A stretch of 64,000 bases of DNA from Sphaerulina vaccinii (GCA_022570795.1 JAKUDP010000003.1:2542001-2606000); one strand, 5' to 3'. Positions 21,819 through 33,903 are shown, counted from the stretch's first letter. Notes: generated by a model not told the origin, from the sequence alone. Translations and numbers: made by a program.

Positions 21819-23475
21819 ATGACCTTTCCAATCCCTGCCGAGAAGATCGAGTATCGCCATTATATCAATGGCGAGTTCGTAGAGTCATCTGATAAGGGCA
21901 AGTTCGAGCTGAAGTCGCCCTATAACCACGAACGAATCACCGATGTCTGCGAGGCCTCCGAGGACGACACAAATCGGGCTGTTGCAGCAGCAAAGGCAGC
22001 ATTTCCAGCATGGGCTGCAAAGAGTCCGATCGAGCGTGGTGCACTGCTGAAGGCATTGGCTGTCAAGATTAGAGAAGCTCACAATGAGCTTGCCCAGCTT
22101 AATGCTATGGACATGGGCAGACCAGTAAGTTAGCACATCACTATGCCATGAACATGAGCTTACCACTCCCTGCAAGGTCTCCACATACTTCGATGGCTAT
22201 TTCGCTGCGACTCTGTTCGAGCACAACGCAGAGGCCGGGTTCACGGCCAAGGGCGAGACGAGTCTGAACACTCCTGGGTTTATCAACATGACTTTCCGGC
22301 AGCCAATCGGTCCTGTCGCTGCTATCATTCCATGGAACATTCCCACCTTGAGCTTTGCGATGAAGGTTGCTCCTGCACTTGCAGCAGGCTGCACGATCGT
22401 GCTCAAGACATCGGAGAAGGCTCCCTTGACGGTATGAGATCAGTTCTAGCTCTTTATGGTCAGCATACTAATACACTACACAGCCTACACGATGCGCTCA
22501 GCTTGCTCACGAGGTGGGCTTCCCGCCGGGCGTTATCAATGTCCTCAATGGCCACGGTACACCATCCGGAGCCACATTGGCCAGCCATATGGACATCCGC
22601 ATGGTCAACTTCACAGGCTCGACCGCTACTGGCAAGAAGATCCAGCAGATGGCCGCAGCCAGCAACCTAAAGAAAGTGGTTCTCGAGCTTGGCGGCAAGT
22701 CTCCAGCGATCGTCTTCGAAGACGCCGATATCGTCAAAGCCGCGACCGAAACCTCAGCTTCCATGCACACCCTCATGGGTCAAGCTTGTGTTGCGAATAG
22801 CAGGATCTACGTGCAGGAGAGCATCGCGGACAAGTTCAAGGAAGCATTCCTTGCGATCTTCAAGGCTGCGAAGAAGGGAGACCCTCTTGTGCCAGAGACA
22901 CAGCAAGGTCCACAAGCAGATCAACTTCAGTACGAGAGGATTCAGACTTTCCTGAAAGCTGCTAGTGAGGGCAAGGGTAAGCTCGAAGCAGGTGGTAAAG
23001 CAACTCGAGTCGATGGCAAGGGTTACTTCATCGAGCCAACAGTGTACTCTGGTGTTGATGAGAACGAGAAGACGCAGAAGGTAAGCATTGCATATCAATT
23101 GTCATCGCCGTTCCGAGCTAACAGGTCGTATTGCAGGAGGAAGTCTTTGGCCCTTTCGTCAACATCAACACTTTCAAGACTGAAGCTGAGGTCATGGAGA
23201 AGGCTAACGCAACGGAGTATGGCTTGTATGCTTCTGTCTACACTCGTGATATCAGTCGCGCGATGCGTGTCGCAAAGGCATATGAATCGGGCACGGTCGG
23301 CATCAACTGCACGAGCCCGAGTATGGCTATGGACATGCCATTCGGCGGCTACAAAGGCAGCGGACAAGGACGCGAGGGCTTTGGGTACAGTCTGGAAGAG
23401 CATTTGGAACACAAGACTGTGCTCATCAGCATTGGCGACGAGTCTGCCTCTCCACTGAATAGGACAAAGGGATAG
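21819..23475 (+). CDS. NAD(P)-dependent aldehyde dehydrogenase
   Basis: Four exons, 21819-22124, 22177-22431, 22484-23080 and 23137-23475, give 498 aa, the normal ALDH length. Introns are 52-56 nt with good signals. At the third intron an acceptor 12 nt upstream would add four residues. IIPWNIPTLSFAMKVAPAL marks the cofactor and oxyanion region, with the conserved Asn. FTGST (about 230-234) is the Rossmann turn. The general-base Glu is in LELGGKSP (about 255). The nucleophile Cys is in GQACVANSR (about 289). EEVFGPF and PFGGYKGSGQGRE complete the fold. There is no targeting signal, so it is probably cytosolic. It oxidises an aldehyde to a carboxylic acid; the substrate is not predictable. It is convergent with PPX1, only about 40 bp apart. 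Confidence 0.93.
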
Positions 23476-23512
23476 ACGTTGAAAGCGACGGACTGGCTGC
23501 TTTTGGGTCGGA

Positions 23513-24739
23513 CTACCGCATGTTCTCGCGCAATAATGGCCCAACTCTTTTCCTGCTTGCTTCCAGGTTGTGCTGATCCCAGAAGTGCTCGAACGCAAAC
23601 GTGGTGTCTGATGTTGTGGTCTCTGCATCTTTCAGTTGCAGCTCTTCTCCGCCATTCTTGAAGAACTTCTCAGCTGCTGCTTTTCCCTTGTCGTCAAACG
23701 CATACAGCAGGATTTCTCGACGGAACCCGTCATCGCCATTATGTGCTGTCATGATCGCAAATAGGTTCAATGATCTCTCTTGAGCCCACTCCTTGACAAC
23801 AGCTGATAAGTCCTCATCGCGCTTCTTCAGATATTGCACAGACTGTACGACACTGCTGATCCCAAGCGTCAAGTCGCCTTCTTGCCATTGCTTGTAGTCT
23901 TTGCGCAGAATATCTCGTATCGATAGATCATCGATGTTCGACTTCGCATCGTTGACCTCGTTGAAGAATCTGTCGCGATCATAGTCCTTGCCGTACTTGT
24001 GCGAGATGTTGATCTTCGCCTCCAGAAATCGCACAGCTTTTTTGTCGTGGTCTGTGACTTTATGTTCGGCTTTCATGTTGATACTGTCAATCAAGATAGC
24101 ACCAAGAGCTAGCTTCGCTACTTGTGCATCCCAGGTTGAAGCGTACGGGAAGTCGTCCACAAGTCTACCATCTTCCTGCGCTGAGCCGATTGTGGATGAC
24201 ACCATGGAGCCCAGATCTTGCCAGGTATCGCGAAGGTAGTTTGTGACCAGACTGCTGCAGCTTGCACATTTGGCAATGACTCGAGGTGAGGCATCTTTTG
24301 GAACGAGGTTCTCATCGTCGTGATGATCGATGACTCCATGAACACGACCTCGATAGAGCTCGCCGAGCTTGCCTTGTAGGCCATTGTGGTCTACAAGAGT
24401 CCAGTCTGTCTTGTCTGCTGGCAATGGCTGAGACCCCAGATCGTCCAAGGTGATCAACTCTGATGGCTTGATGTCGGCATGCTTGAGTAATGCCGTGAGT
24501 TCTGGCCGCAGAGCGAGATCCGAGGCCGAGAGATTCGTGACAGGAATGTATAACTTTCCAGTTCGTTTTGACTCGACTTTACTCGATTGTATGTAACCAT
24601 AAACCAGAGCACATGTGATGGAATCGAGATCTGCAGACTCGTTGCCGATGATGAAGGATGTTGGGGTCTGGTCTTTGATGGCTTGTTGGAGGTTGCGCTT
24701 TGCTGTGACCAAGAAGGTCCTCACTGACATGCGAGACAT
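23513..24739 (-). CDS. ppx1: Exopolyphosphatase, DHH family (PPX1-like)
   Basis: Single exon, 408 aa, with first ATG at 24739. DHH-family metal-binding motifs appear in order: FIIGNESADLDSI (residues 30-41), a second acidic strand WTLVDHNG (113-120), and VIDHHDDE (136-143), which contains the DHH triad. The C-terminal DHHA2 domain follows from about 230 (LGISSVVQSVQYL, LFAIMTAHN). The enzyme cleaves terminal phosphate from inorganic polyphosphate using divalent metal and is cytosolic in yeast. Length and motif spacing match yeast Ppx1. The gene shares a roughly 300-bp divergent promoter region with Sgt1. Confidence 0.93.
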   Translation of the reverse strand: MSRMSVRTFLVTAKRNLQQAIKDQTPTSFIIGNESADLDSITCALVYGYIQSSKVESKRTGKLYIPVTNLSASDLALRPELTALLKHADIKPSELITLDDLGSQPLPADKTDWTLVDHNGLQGKLGELYRGRVHGVIDHHDDENLVPKDASPRVIAKCASCSSLVTNYLRDTWQDLGSMVSSTIGSAQEDGRLVDDFPYASTWDAQVAKLALGAILIDSINMKAEHKVTDHDKKAVRFLEAKINISHKYGKDYDRDRFFNEVNDAKSNIDDLSIRDILRKDYKQWQEGDLTLGISSVVQSVQYLKKRDEDLSAVVKEWAQERSLNLFAIMTAHNGDDGFRREILLYAFDDKGKAAAEKFFKNGGEELQLKDAETTTSDTTFAFEHFWDQHNLEASRKRVGPLLRENMR

Positions 24740-25038
24740 TGTGATGAGCTTCTGCTGGAATGTGCAGGCTGTGTGGTGGTGAGACGAAAGACAAGACGTC
24801 TTGGGTCAAGCTTGGTTCAAGCTCAAAGAACAGAGTGAAGACGTGCCAAGGGTGAAGTGAAGCCTTAGGCAGCAGCCAAGAGGCGCTAGCAAGGATCGCG
24901 TTGCATCTTCTAGAAGCGCGTCTACTTTAAATCCTGGGCTACTCTCTACTCTCTGCATTTATTTTATTTTACCTTCATCGACTAACTTACCTGAAAACAC
25001 CCAAGCACATCCCACAACTTATCAGAGATCGGTGAAAC
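24740..25038. promoter_or_regulatory. Bidirectional promoter of PPX1 and Sgt1
   Basis: The 299 bp between two divergent starts includes a CT-rich tract followed by a T/A-rich run (about 24940-24972), the usual look of a constitutive fungal promoter. No specific factor site is called. Confidence 0.5.
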
Positions 25039-26336
25039 ATGGCAGCCCCAGCAGGTCGAGGCAAGAAAGCCCTTGAGGCTGGCGACTACAACCAAGCTAT
25101 CAAGGAGTACACAGATGCAATCAAAGAATCGCCCACGTCTCCGGATTTCTTCATACAACGTTCAGTCGCAAACCAGAGAGCTGGCAATCTGAACGAATCT
25201 CTTTCAGATGCTGAGGCAGGTGTCATAAATGCCATGAACCGGGCGAAGAGGGAGGCCGTCACAGAGGCGCAGTTCCGCCGTGGTGTGGCTCTGTACAAGC
25301 TTGGACGACTCGGAGATGCTGGATTCGTTCTTAACCTAGTCAAGCAGCGTGACGACAAGCACAAGCAAGCCGAAATGTGGATTAACAAGACGAAGATGGA
25401 CCTCGCGAAGCTTGAGCAAAATGACGAGAAGCGAAATGTGACTGTGGTCGAGAAGCCTAGTCAGGCAGCGGTCGCAACGACTACCCAAACAGCTACCGCT
25501 ATGCTCACCCCTATAGCAGGTAAGTGTATAAGAGTTGCTGTGGATGTCTCCTCCGATCGCAAAAGGCCAGAGTATTAGGCTTGAAAACAGCCAGTGCTCG
25601 ACCAGCCCGCAAATGCAGAGATACTTGCTGACTTCTCGATCTTGCAGAACGCACGCCAGCTGACAAAATCCGCTATGACTGGTACCAAAATACAGAGAAG
25701 ATCTACTTCACACTCATGGCGAAGGGTGTACCTCAAGACAAGTGCGTTGTGGATATTACAGAGCGCTCTTTCAGCGTATCCTTTCCGACCGGCGCTGATT
25801 CCAACTACGATCTCCACATCGAGCCACTTTTTGCAGCAGTGAATCCAGCGACAAGCACCACTCGTGTCCTGGCAAGTAAAGTGGAGGTTGTTCTTACCAA
25901 GGCTCAGCCAGGTCAGAAATGGCACAAGCTGGAAAGCGACCAGCAGGTTTCAGATACCAACATGACTGATGCCGCTGCCGCTGAGCAAGAAGACTCTATC
26001 AAACGTGCGATCGTCTCCGAGTCCGCGCGTGCACCAAGCTACCCTACATCTTCGAAGAAGGGCCCCAAAGACTGGGACAAGGTTGCGAAGGAGGCGATGC
26101 CTGTCAGCGGCAAGCCTGGTGCAGCCGAGGACGATGATGACTACGAGGGAGGTGATGAAGCCAATCACTTCTTCAAGAAGCTCTTCAAGGGCGCCAGTCC
26201 AGAGATGCAGCGAGCCATGATGAAGTCTTACACAGAGTCCAACGGTACTGCTCTATCCACGAACTGGGATGAGGTATCTAAGGGACCTGTCGAAACCACT
26301 CCGCCGGATGGAATGGAGGCCAAGCCGTGGAAGTAA
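25039..26336 (+). CDS. sgt1: Sgt1-like co-chaperone (TPR-CS-SGS)
   Basis: Two exons, 25039-25519 and 25648-26336, give 389 aa. The 128-nt intron joins TPIAGE to RTPADKIRYDWYQN. Residues 1-120 are three TPR-like helix pairs (KKALEAGDYNQAIKEYTDAI, FIQRSVANQRAG, FRRGVALYKLGR). The CS domain, the Hsp90-binding beta-sandwich, starts at IRYDWYQNTEKIYFTLMAKG (about 166) and runs to about 255. The SGS domain follows (WDKVAKE, ANHFFKKLFKGASPEMQRAM, WDEVSKG) and reaches the C-terminus. The order and size match eukaryotic Sgt1, which works with Hsp90 and Skp1 in SCF and kinetochore assembly. The start is well placed after GTGAAACATGG. Confidence 0.95.
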
Positions 26337-26977
26337 CGTTGTCCTCCGAAAGCGATTGATTATTACGCTGCTCTGGAGAATGCTCTCTGATTAGTGTGTT
26401 AGCGTGGAGTACGGAGTCTTTCAGCATAGCGTGCTCTTTGTAAGTGGTAGCATGAAAGCTATTCAGCTGACGAATCACTTTCACTGTCCAGATTCAACCT
26501 CTCCGCTTACGATGTGACCACCAAGTGAAGTCATCTACACCTGGACACAAAACGATCGATGAACTGTCAAACATCTCGACGAAGATATGCCACGAGTCTG
26601 CTCTACTTCCCCTTGGCACTTCTTTGTGTCACAGCTTCACCAACCTTGTCGCTTATGCGGCTACAATATGCTTATTGCCGGCTGCTGCCGACAGCGTAAC
26701 AAGAACGTCACCACGTGGCGAATGACCTCCAACTCAAATCTCTATCGTTGAGGATAGCTCTTTTGCTTCTAGAGCTCTTATTTCCGCGGCCTCCACGATG
26801 TCATTGGCTATGATATTCGACGTCATACTCACCTAGCTATCAGAGGTATGTCGAAAAGTTCTCTACTGCTCACAAACTACATATTCTAGTCTCTTGCGCT
26901 TAGAGTATTCCAATGCAACCAACTCCATCTCTACTTACTAGCGCAGCTTCATCAACAATCATCCTTAATCTCTTAAC
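26337..26977. other. Intergenic stretch, presumed UTRs and promoter
   Basis: About 640 bp between Sgt1 and the alcohol dehydrogenase, transcribed in the same direction. Two small open frames (26278-26484 minus, 26525-26725 plus) have no supporting features. The last 150 bp are CT/CA-rich, as expected for a leader. Confidence 0.5.
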
Positions 26978-28124
26978 ATGGCCAGCGAAACCAAGTTCGA
27001 AGGCTGGTGCGGCCTTAACGAAGACTCTGCCAATGGCAACATGAAATGGCAGTCATACGAGCCTAAGGCTTGGGATGAAGGCGACGTCGATATTGAGATC
27101 AGTCACTGCGGTGTGTGCGGATCGGATCTTCACACTTTGAGATCAGGCTGGGGAGAGACACCTTATCCTGCTGTTGTTGGACACGAGGTATATATCACAT
27201 CACAATACCCCTGCTTCATCACAATTCTCGATCGTGTTAACACTTCGATCACAGATCGTCGGCAAAGCAATCCGCGTCGGCAAGAACGCAAAAACCGCCG
27301 CAGGCAAACCCATCAAAGAAGGCGACCGCATCGGAGTTGGTGCTCAATGCAAGTCCTGTCTAAAGCCTGACTGCGAAATGTGTTCCGAAGGAATAGAAAA
27401 CCACTGCACAAACGACTTCGTGCAAACCTACGGCATGAAATACCCAAATGGAGATATTGCTCAAGGAGGTTATGCCAAATACTGGAGAGGCAACTCTCAC
27501 TTTGTCTTCCACATTCCAGATGGTGTGCCAAGCGAGATGGCAGCTCCTATGCTTTGCGGTGGTGTTACGACTTATTCTCCACTTAAACAGAATGGTTGTG
27601 GACCTGGAAAGCGAGTTGGTGTTGTTGGGATTGGTGGGCTGGGACATTTCGGTCTTCTCTGGGCTAAAGCTCTGGGAGCCGACAAAGTCGTGGCCATCTC
27701 TCGAGGCCGTAGCAAGGAAGAAGACGCACGTAAGCTTGGTGCTGACGATTTCATCGCTACTAGTGAGGAGGGCTGGGAGAAGAAGCACGCCAACTCCCTG
27801 GATCTGATCATTAGCTCAGTCTCTTCACCAAAGATGCCACTTGAGGGCTACCTTGGACTTTTGGCATTCAAGGGTCGATACATCCAGCTTGGTATCCCAG
27901 AGAACCCACTGCCGAACTTCAGCGCTGCTTCACTTGTGATGAAGGCTGCTACGATGGGAGGCTCTCTGATTGGTGCACCTCACGAGATTGAGGAGATGTT
28001 GCAGTTGGCTGCCGATAAGAAAGTTAAAGCCTGGATTAATGAGCGACCTATGAAGGAGGCCAATCAGGCTATCAAGGACTTCGAGGCTGGTAAGCCAAGG
28101 TACAGAATCTGCCTGGTCAACTAG
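26978..28124 (+). CDS. Zinc-dependent alcohol dehydrogenase, Adh6/cinnamyl alcohol dehydrogenase type
   Basis: Two exons, 26978-27187 and 27255-28124, give 359 aa. The 67-nt intron splits GHE/IVGKA. Catalytic zinc ligands are Cys44 (CGVCGSD) and His69-Glu70 (VVGHE), with a later Cys in the substrate domain. The structural zinc lobe has four cysteines at about 105, 110, 113 and 121 (CLKPDCEMCSEGIENHC). The Rossmann turn GIGGLGHFG gives the cofactor site. The family (yeast Adh6/Adh7, plant CAD) reduces medium-chain and aromatic aldehydes with NADPH, and is cytosolic. Length and motif spacing are complete. It lies downstream of Sgt1 and convergent with the DUF89 gene; there is no sign of an operon-like cluster. 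Confidence 0.93.
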
Positions 28125-28337
28125 GCTGTTCGAGCTTTGTATGATATATGTAGATGTAGACGATTAGAACGATAATATACATGACTGATGAAGCGAAAAC
28201 ACTTCCACGAGTAGTTTACTCGGATTTCCTCTTCTATGTTCTATGCCCTGTGTTCAGCACAACGTGATCATGCGATCGCACCTCTTTTATCGTCGTTTAG
28301 GAACTCTAGCTACCACACGCCTTCGATGCGGACCTGC

Positions 28338-29932
28338 TTACGCTTTGCCATCCCAGAAGCTGACAACAGCCCACTTGCCACTCCATGCCCACTTCCTCTT
28401 GTCTCCGTCCTCACCGCCTTCTTGTGCCTGGCGGAGCTCCTCGTCTTTACCCTTAGGCAGACCAACCACAACATCAGCTTTGCAGGTCCGAAGTGCAAGC
28501 ATTCTCACACCACTACCTGGCCCGAGAGGCCCAATAGCCTCGCTGAACGGCGTTGCTGGATCCCACATCGCATCGGCAGTCAATTTCCTGTAGTTGAGAT
28601 CACCCTTGAATATCACCAGTTCCGAGTCCTTGAGGTCCTCGTACAGTGCTGGAGCTGTCTTGGGCAGACGCCAATACGAGCCACCTTCTGTCCAGAAAGC
28701 ATTTGGTCTGAGGACAATCTGACCTTCTGCGTAGAGAGTTGACCAGTTTTGGAAAAGAGCCTGTAGGTCTGAGGCTTCTTTGTCGGAAAGAGGTTGTGGA
28801 GTCTTGCCACTTGCCGTGTCATCCTCAGAAGGCGTCTCATAGAAGTGCTTGGCGTTCACAAGAACAGAGAGCAGATCTGCGAAATCTTTCGGAACTACAT
28901 CGGACACGAACCATGGGATGTTCTTGGGGTGAAGAACAACATGTGTTGCGAGTCCAGATTGTAGCAAATACCCAGTCAAGACCAAGTCGACGAACAGCTC
29001 AAAGCCAGCATTGTCGAGCACAATATCCACTCTCCTCTCCTTCGGCCCAGATTGTTGCGCCCTCTTCAGAGTCTCGAAAGCCTTGTCGAAGTCGTTCACG
29101 ATGATCTTGTCTTCGTTTGCTTTGCGTGCATTAGACCCTTGCAACTTCTGGATATCCTCATAGCTCAGATTGGTCAACAGGCTGAGATCGGTAGCATTGC
29201 CCCACAAGCAGATCTCGGACATCTCCACGAAGAGCAGCTTCTCTGCTTGAGTTCGTTCCTCCTCAGAAGCTGATTGTAGTGCAGACTTGTTCGACTCGAG
29301 TTGTGTGGTGAGTTCATTGTAACGTGCTGCCAGCTCCAGAACGGCAGGCCTCGACGATCGGAAGGTGGACATCTTTTGTTTGGAGAAGACATCGTATTTC
29401 TTCCAGTGTGATGAGCGCGCGAAAATCGTAGCCATGCGGCGGTATAGGTAGCACTCAGCATATAGCCAAGCCACATCGTGCCACTTTGGGTTGCCACGCT
29501 GCTCAAGTTCTTGGTTGTAAGCTGCGATATCTGACCCTCCATCAGCGGCAAGAGGTCTGTTTGGCGTTAGCACCCATAACTGTGACTTGAAGAAGTGCCT
29601 CACGTTAGAGGTCGGTTGTGCTGCAGCTCATATTTGAGTGCTGCAATGTCATTCGTGATCTTCTTGCCTTCCTCGATCTTCTCAGAGTCTGTCTCTTTCG
29701 ACACAGCTTTATGGACATCGTCAATGGCTCCGGTCTGCGAACTGGAATTAGTTGAGCTTGATGTGGGTGGCGTGTGCTGGATTGCTGACCAGAATCACGG
29801 GCCATCGTTCTCTTGCAGAAATGTAGGCGAAGGAGTTCGGATCGGCAGTGCCTGATTGTGCTGCTGTACTGTCAGCGTCTATCTGTCTGCTGTACTTGAT
29901 ATACACTCACGAACTCTGGTGTCGTACTCCAT
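28338..29932 (-). CDS. DUF89/ARMT1-type damage-control phosphatase
   Basis: Four exons on the minus strand, 29911-29932, 29790-29851, 29604-29734 and 28338-29556, give 477 aa. The tiny 22-nt first exon encodes MEYDTRV. Joins at ARERWPVIL/TGAIDDVHKAV and HNRPLT/PLAADGG restore the family N-terminus. The metal-binding core is DIVLDNAGFELFVDLVL (Asp-Asn near 252-254). IFKGDLNYRK (about 387-396) is the second signature. These belong to DUF89 subfamily III (yeast Hrt2/YMR027W, human ARMT1), metal-dependent phosphatases proposed to remove damaged phosphometabolites such as fructose-1-phosphate. No targeting signal was seen. A protein starting in the third or fourth exon would lack the conserved RW...ILTGAIDD box, so the short exons are preferred. 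Confidence 0.9.
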
Positions 29933-30346
29933 ATCTGCGATGTGTTCGTCTGCAGGTAGTCATTCTGATGTTGAGGAAACGAAGTTCAGATGGTTTGGCG
30001 GCATTGCCGTTTTGGGAAGTCGCCCGACAAGCAACGCGAACTGATGAGTGGACTGGACGAGCAAGCTTGATCAAATTAGGAAGGAAAGTCTTTATGGCGG
30101 CGGGAGTGTGAGGGATCGTAGGATGCAGTCCTCGTAGACAATAATAGTAATAGTGATACTTGGGCAGGTCGTACAATCCGCTCATAGATACAAGTCCAAC
30201 TCACCCTCCCAATATCTGCCTCCCTCATTCAGCAACGAACCCGCAAGATCCGATTCTGCTCATCAGTGGTCAAACACGTCTCCTCGAGTAGTCCGGCGAG
30301 CTCGTTTCTTCCAAAGCTAACATTCCCTCTCTCGTCGACAAGAACT

Positions 30347-30973
30347 CTATCCCGCACGAGCGCGATCGTCCTCTTCGAGCGCACCTTCCTCAAATTTCGA
30401 ATAGTCCACTCTAGCAACGAAATGGTCCTCTTCGAAAGTCTTGCTACTGCTTGCGAAATACCAAGAGATACTGACGTTCAGCTTCCTGATCCTCTCATCC
30501 CCATACTCTGTTCTTCGCCTGCAAATCCCCTTGCCCACGAGGCGTATTGAGATGGTCCAGTACTGTCCCTCTAGCCAAATCCAGTCCATACTCCTGACAA
30601 AAGACTCGCTAACGCTTCCAACCCAGTCGATACAACGCTTCTTGTTATCGTCGTATCGAGCAGGCAGCTTAACGACGTACCCTCGCATGATGCTAGGCAG
30701 GAGTTCGAAGCGGATCTGTGGGCAAACCATGGCGAGATTGTCGACCGTAATCTGCTGGCCAGAGCGCTGATCTGGAAGAGAGAGTGGCCATGCTAAGCGG
30801 TAGATGAGTCGGCCCCTGTTGCTCTCAACGAGATCAGAACCTATTCCGAAGTCGCTTGCATAGTCGAATATTAGGCGACGAATCTCCTTCGGAAGCGCGA
30901 GGAAGGTCGGTGGTTCTGGTGTCGATACCCGTAGCTGAGTCATAAGCCCATCCATGTCTCGTCGGGTCGACAT
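30347..30973 (-). CDS. Hypothetical protein with 2EXR/F-box-like N-terminus
   Basis: 208 codons from an ATG at 30973. TFLALPKEIRRLIFDYASD (about residues 23-41) has the LPxEIRxxI pattern of the 2EXR or F-box-like domains common in ascomycetes. The rest is a beta-rich unknown region ending in an acidic tail. At the 3' end a different frame stays open for a further 60 codons (30229-30417), so an unrecognised intron or a shift near 30380-30420 might change the C-terminus. There is no signal peptide. Large lineage-expanded families of this kind have no known biochemical role, though an adaptor function is possible. A similar N-terminus occurs in two genes at 37.0-38.6 kb. Confidence 0.6.
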   Translation of the reverse strand: MSTRRDMDGLMTQLRVSTPEPPTFLALPKEIRRLIFDYASDFGIGSDLVESNRGRLIYRLAWPLSLPDQRSGQQITVDNLAMVCPQIRFELLPSIMRGYVVKLPARYDDNKKRCIDWVGSVSESFVRSMDWIWLEGQYWTISIRLVGKGICRRRTEYGDERIRKLNVSISWYFASSSKTFEEDHFVARVDYSKFEEGALEEDDRARAG

Positions 30974-31451
30974 TGCTTAGGAGTGGGAGAGCAGGTCGTG
31001 TCTGTTGCCCACCTCTAGAGTCCTAGGTCAGCACGCCTAGTTTACCAAGTGGAGATCCAGTGGTGAAGGAGTCTATCGTGACACTGTCTTGCAGAGACAC
31101 TCGTGAAGAGTGAAAGTTTGGAACTCTGACCAGCTGTCCGTAAGATAGTTTGGGTAACTCCATTGCATGGGCCGAGCAAGCAGCTGTCAGTGGACGTTCT
31201 TGTGGTTCGCGCCATTCGGTACGGCCAAACATATATTGAGCTTATTTTGGACGCCTTCGGTATGGCTATCTAAGCTGTCTGCGATGGATTCGCGATCCCT
31301 GTCTATGACCAAATTAGCAGAGAAGCATAGGCACGCTTCTTCCACACTGTGCTTGATGCCTAGCATCCTTCATATAGGCATGGGAGAGTCGAAGTGTATC
31401 AATCGTGTTCATCATGCTTTGCGTAGTTCTCATGCTATGGTCGTCTTTCCA
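30974..31451. other. Intergenic stretch, no gene seen
   Basis: About 480 bp between two minus-strand genes, holding the 3' UTR of the MARVEL-like gene and the promoter of the 2EXR-like gene. No supported features. Confidence 0.5.
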
Positions 31452-32448
31452 CTACCGCAGCGCGTTATAGTTCGCCTCGGGAAACTGCAGGTGCCCGTTT
31501 GGTCCTCTCGGGTCATAGCCAGCAGGACTTAGAGCTGAAGGCACCAAGTTTTCGTCGTACGCTGCAGGCGCATATGCTGTCTGCGTCGTTGAGTGGTAGC
31601 TCGTCCTCCTTCCTGGATGTGTCATTCCCTCTGCGTCGGTGTGTGAGAAGTTGTCCGAATCTGCTCTTCTGTGTCCTGCTCCGAGCAAGCCTTCCTGGTC
31701 GGCGGTCTGTGTGGTCTGCCCATACGCGAAGCTATCGGACGCATTGTTGTTGTTGTTGTCCAGCTCATCAGTGTCTGCTGACCACGGATCCGCGGTCTTG
31801 TCGGCCACCGTGGCCTCTTCTGACCCGCTCTCTTGCTGATTTCTCCTGAAGTTTGCACTGGGCACGACTCCAGTCTGCTTATACTGTTTGATCGCATGTA
31901 CGGCAATGGCAGCAGTACCGGAGAACATCAGAAAGATGATCACGGCGAAACCCACTGTCGCTTTGCTGACGCTGCACTTGCTGGCGCTGCCATATCCGAA
32001 TGAGTTGCATGTGCCATCCTTTGTCGTAGTGTCGGCTCGCTTGGTCGTGGTGCTCGAGTCGGTCGTGGTCCTGCCCTTGGCGATTCCTGCAGCATTCCAT
32101 ACGGCTACAGCGATCGCTGCTGCGAACCACAGGAGGGAGAAGAGGACATCGATCGTAGCGAATGCCCAGACATTGTTCAGGCGCCATGCTCGTGACCACA
32201 TTGGCACCATGACTTGGTAGATGATGGCCGGAATCGTGAAGAAGCACTGTGTTTCTATCAGATATGCTTGTACTCCGATGTGACTGACCTGACCATACCA
32301 GCGCAAAGTAATAGCTAGTCGCTCCAGCATATCCACCCGATTTTGTCATGACCGCGAGCGTAAGCACTCCAGCCACGAATACCAGCACGCTCTGGACCAA
32401 ATGGATGCCAGCCTTGATCCGCTGCAGCTTGTTCTGTGGAATCCGCAT
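31452..32448 (-). CDS. Four-helix MARVEL-like membrane protein
   Basis: Two exons, 32299-32448 and 31452-32246, give 314 aa. The 52-nt intron joins SYYFAL to CFFTIPAIIY. Four hydrophobic segments lie at about 13-34, 48-70, 78-100 and 140-162. The loop between the third and fourth has TTTDSSTTTKRADTTTKDG and two cysteines (GTCNSFGYGSASKC). This is the layout of fungal MARVEL-like tetraspanning proteins of the plasma membrane. The C-terminal 150 residues are cytosolic, polar and probably disordered, with a run of Asn (DELDNNNNNAS), and end in YNALR. Function is unknown; related proteins localise to membrane domains. The ATG at 32448 is preferred because an upstream frame shows no coding character. 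Confidence 0.75.
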
Positions 32449-33903
32449 CTTGGTGTCTGTCTGCTGGGTCGAGTACGTGGGTCGAGTAGGGTAGCAAACC
32501 GAAGAGGCAGGTGGAAGTGAAGGCCGATGTGTTCTGTATGCGTCTGACTTAGACAAATACAGTAAACAACTTGAGACCGGTACGGCGTGTGTGTCTTGAC
32601 ACGGAACTTTCTCTTCAGCTTGCGCGGCGCTCAAGGCTTGTCCGCTCCGCCTCTTCTTCAAGGCGTCCACGAGGCTGTGAAGTTGATGATAGTGGAGATG
32701 GTGTGACCGGAGTTGTTTGCAGGCTGTGATGTCTTCAAGGTGGCCTTCGAAGTCGAGATCTGAGTGACGGCAAGTCCGTGGAACCCATCGCAGCAACTGC
32801 TTCCATCTCGCAGGCAGTAGTCATGATTCTCGTGAAACGTGAGCCTTGTGGAGTGGTTGTGAAGGACAACGCGTCTCTCTTCTTGACCAGGATGTCGAAG
32901 TGGGTCATCAGACGGCGATCTTTCGGCCTAGGACAACACCAACCACATCCTTAGCAACACCATCATCTGGAGGACATCAATATGATCAATGCCATCTCAC
33001 TGACTCTGTGCTAGATTTGGAGCACAATCTGGTCTTGCAGGCACCAATCTTGGCATCTACGAGCCATCTTGACCCACGAACAGACTCGGCATTGTTGCAT
33101 GGGTAATGTACTTCAGACACAGGACCATACCGCGCTCAGAAGCAATTAAGAATTTTCCCGGGCAACTCGCAAGCCAGAGTCGTGACCTTTGGTGCTGACA
33201 TTGGTTCAGGATCAGTCCGTCACCATCGTCCAGCTCCTCACCCTCCGCAGCTCATATGCGCCACAATTGTTTCAGGTAGCAGACTCTACGGAAGAGCGGT
33301 GAAGTGCAAACAAGACGATTGATCTAGACGCGAACTCAAGGTATGCTGCTATGAGCTCTTGCATGATCAATGGCTGAATCTGAGCCTTCCACCTGCTGTA
33401 TCGCAGACCCTCAAGGTTCAGAACACTTCGAATTCAGTATCTGAGGTCGAGTACCAACAAGCATGTATCTCTGTGTATGGCAGGCTGGTCCTTTGCCACG
33501 GTCTCCGAAGAAGACGAAGTGCCTGGAGCTGGTGTCCCGGAGGCATAGCACACGAGGCCCACGTTCGCGAAGCACTGAAGTCAAGTCGGTGGCCGGATAT
33601 GCATTCCAGAGGCGCGTCGCACGAACCTTAGGAATGTAGTTCATGCAACCACTTACGCCTTATCGCGTATCGGTCCAGCAGCGAATTCACGCGATGGCTG
33701 GTCAAGGCGTGAGAAGTCAGCGTTGCGCAGTTCCCAATCTTCCAGCCGATCAACCAGCCTGTAGTTGGCAGCACTTCTGCATTAACGATAAGTCCTAGGC
33801 AGAGACACCATCAGCAGCACAGCAACCGCGCGAGCACGCAAAGTTCGCCGCAGAAAGAGACAGCCACCTTCCCAAATCGCCACAAGGAGAACACACGACA
33901 ATC
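32449..33903. other. Divergent intergenic stretch, no supported gene
   Basis: About 1.45 kb between the divergent MARVEL-like and membrane-protein genes. The longest open frames are about 90 codons (33359-33631 plus) and lack features. Two promoters are expected here. No repeat or tRNA was seen. Confidence 0.45.

Noticed and set aside
28236..28742. 168-codon plus-strand frame
   Set aside because: Lies mostly antisense to the last exon of the DUF89 gene; shadow frame.
30229..30417. Minus-strand frame overlapping the end of the 2EXR-like gene
   Set aside because: Could be a real C-terminal exon, but I found no splice pair that joins it in frame, so it is only mentioned in the gene entry.
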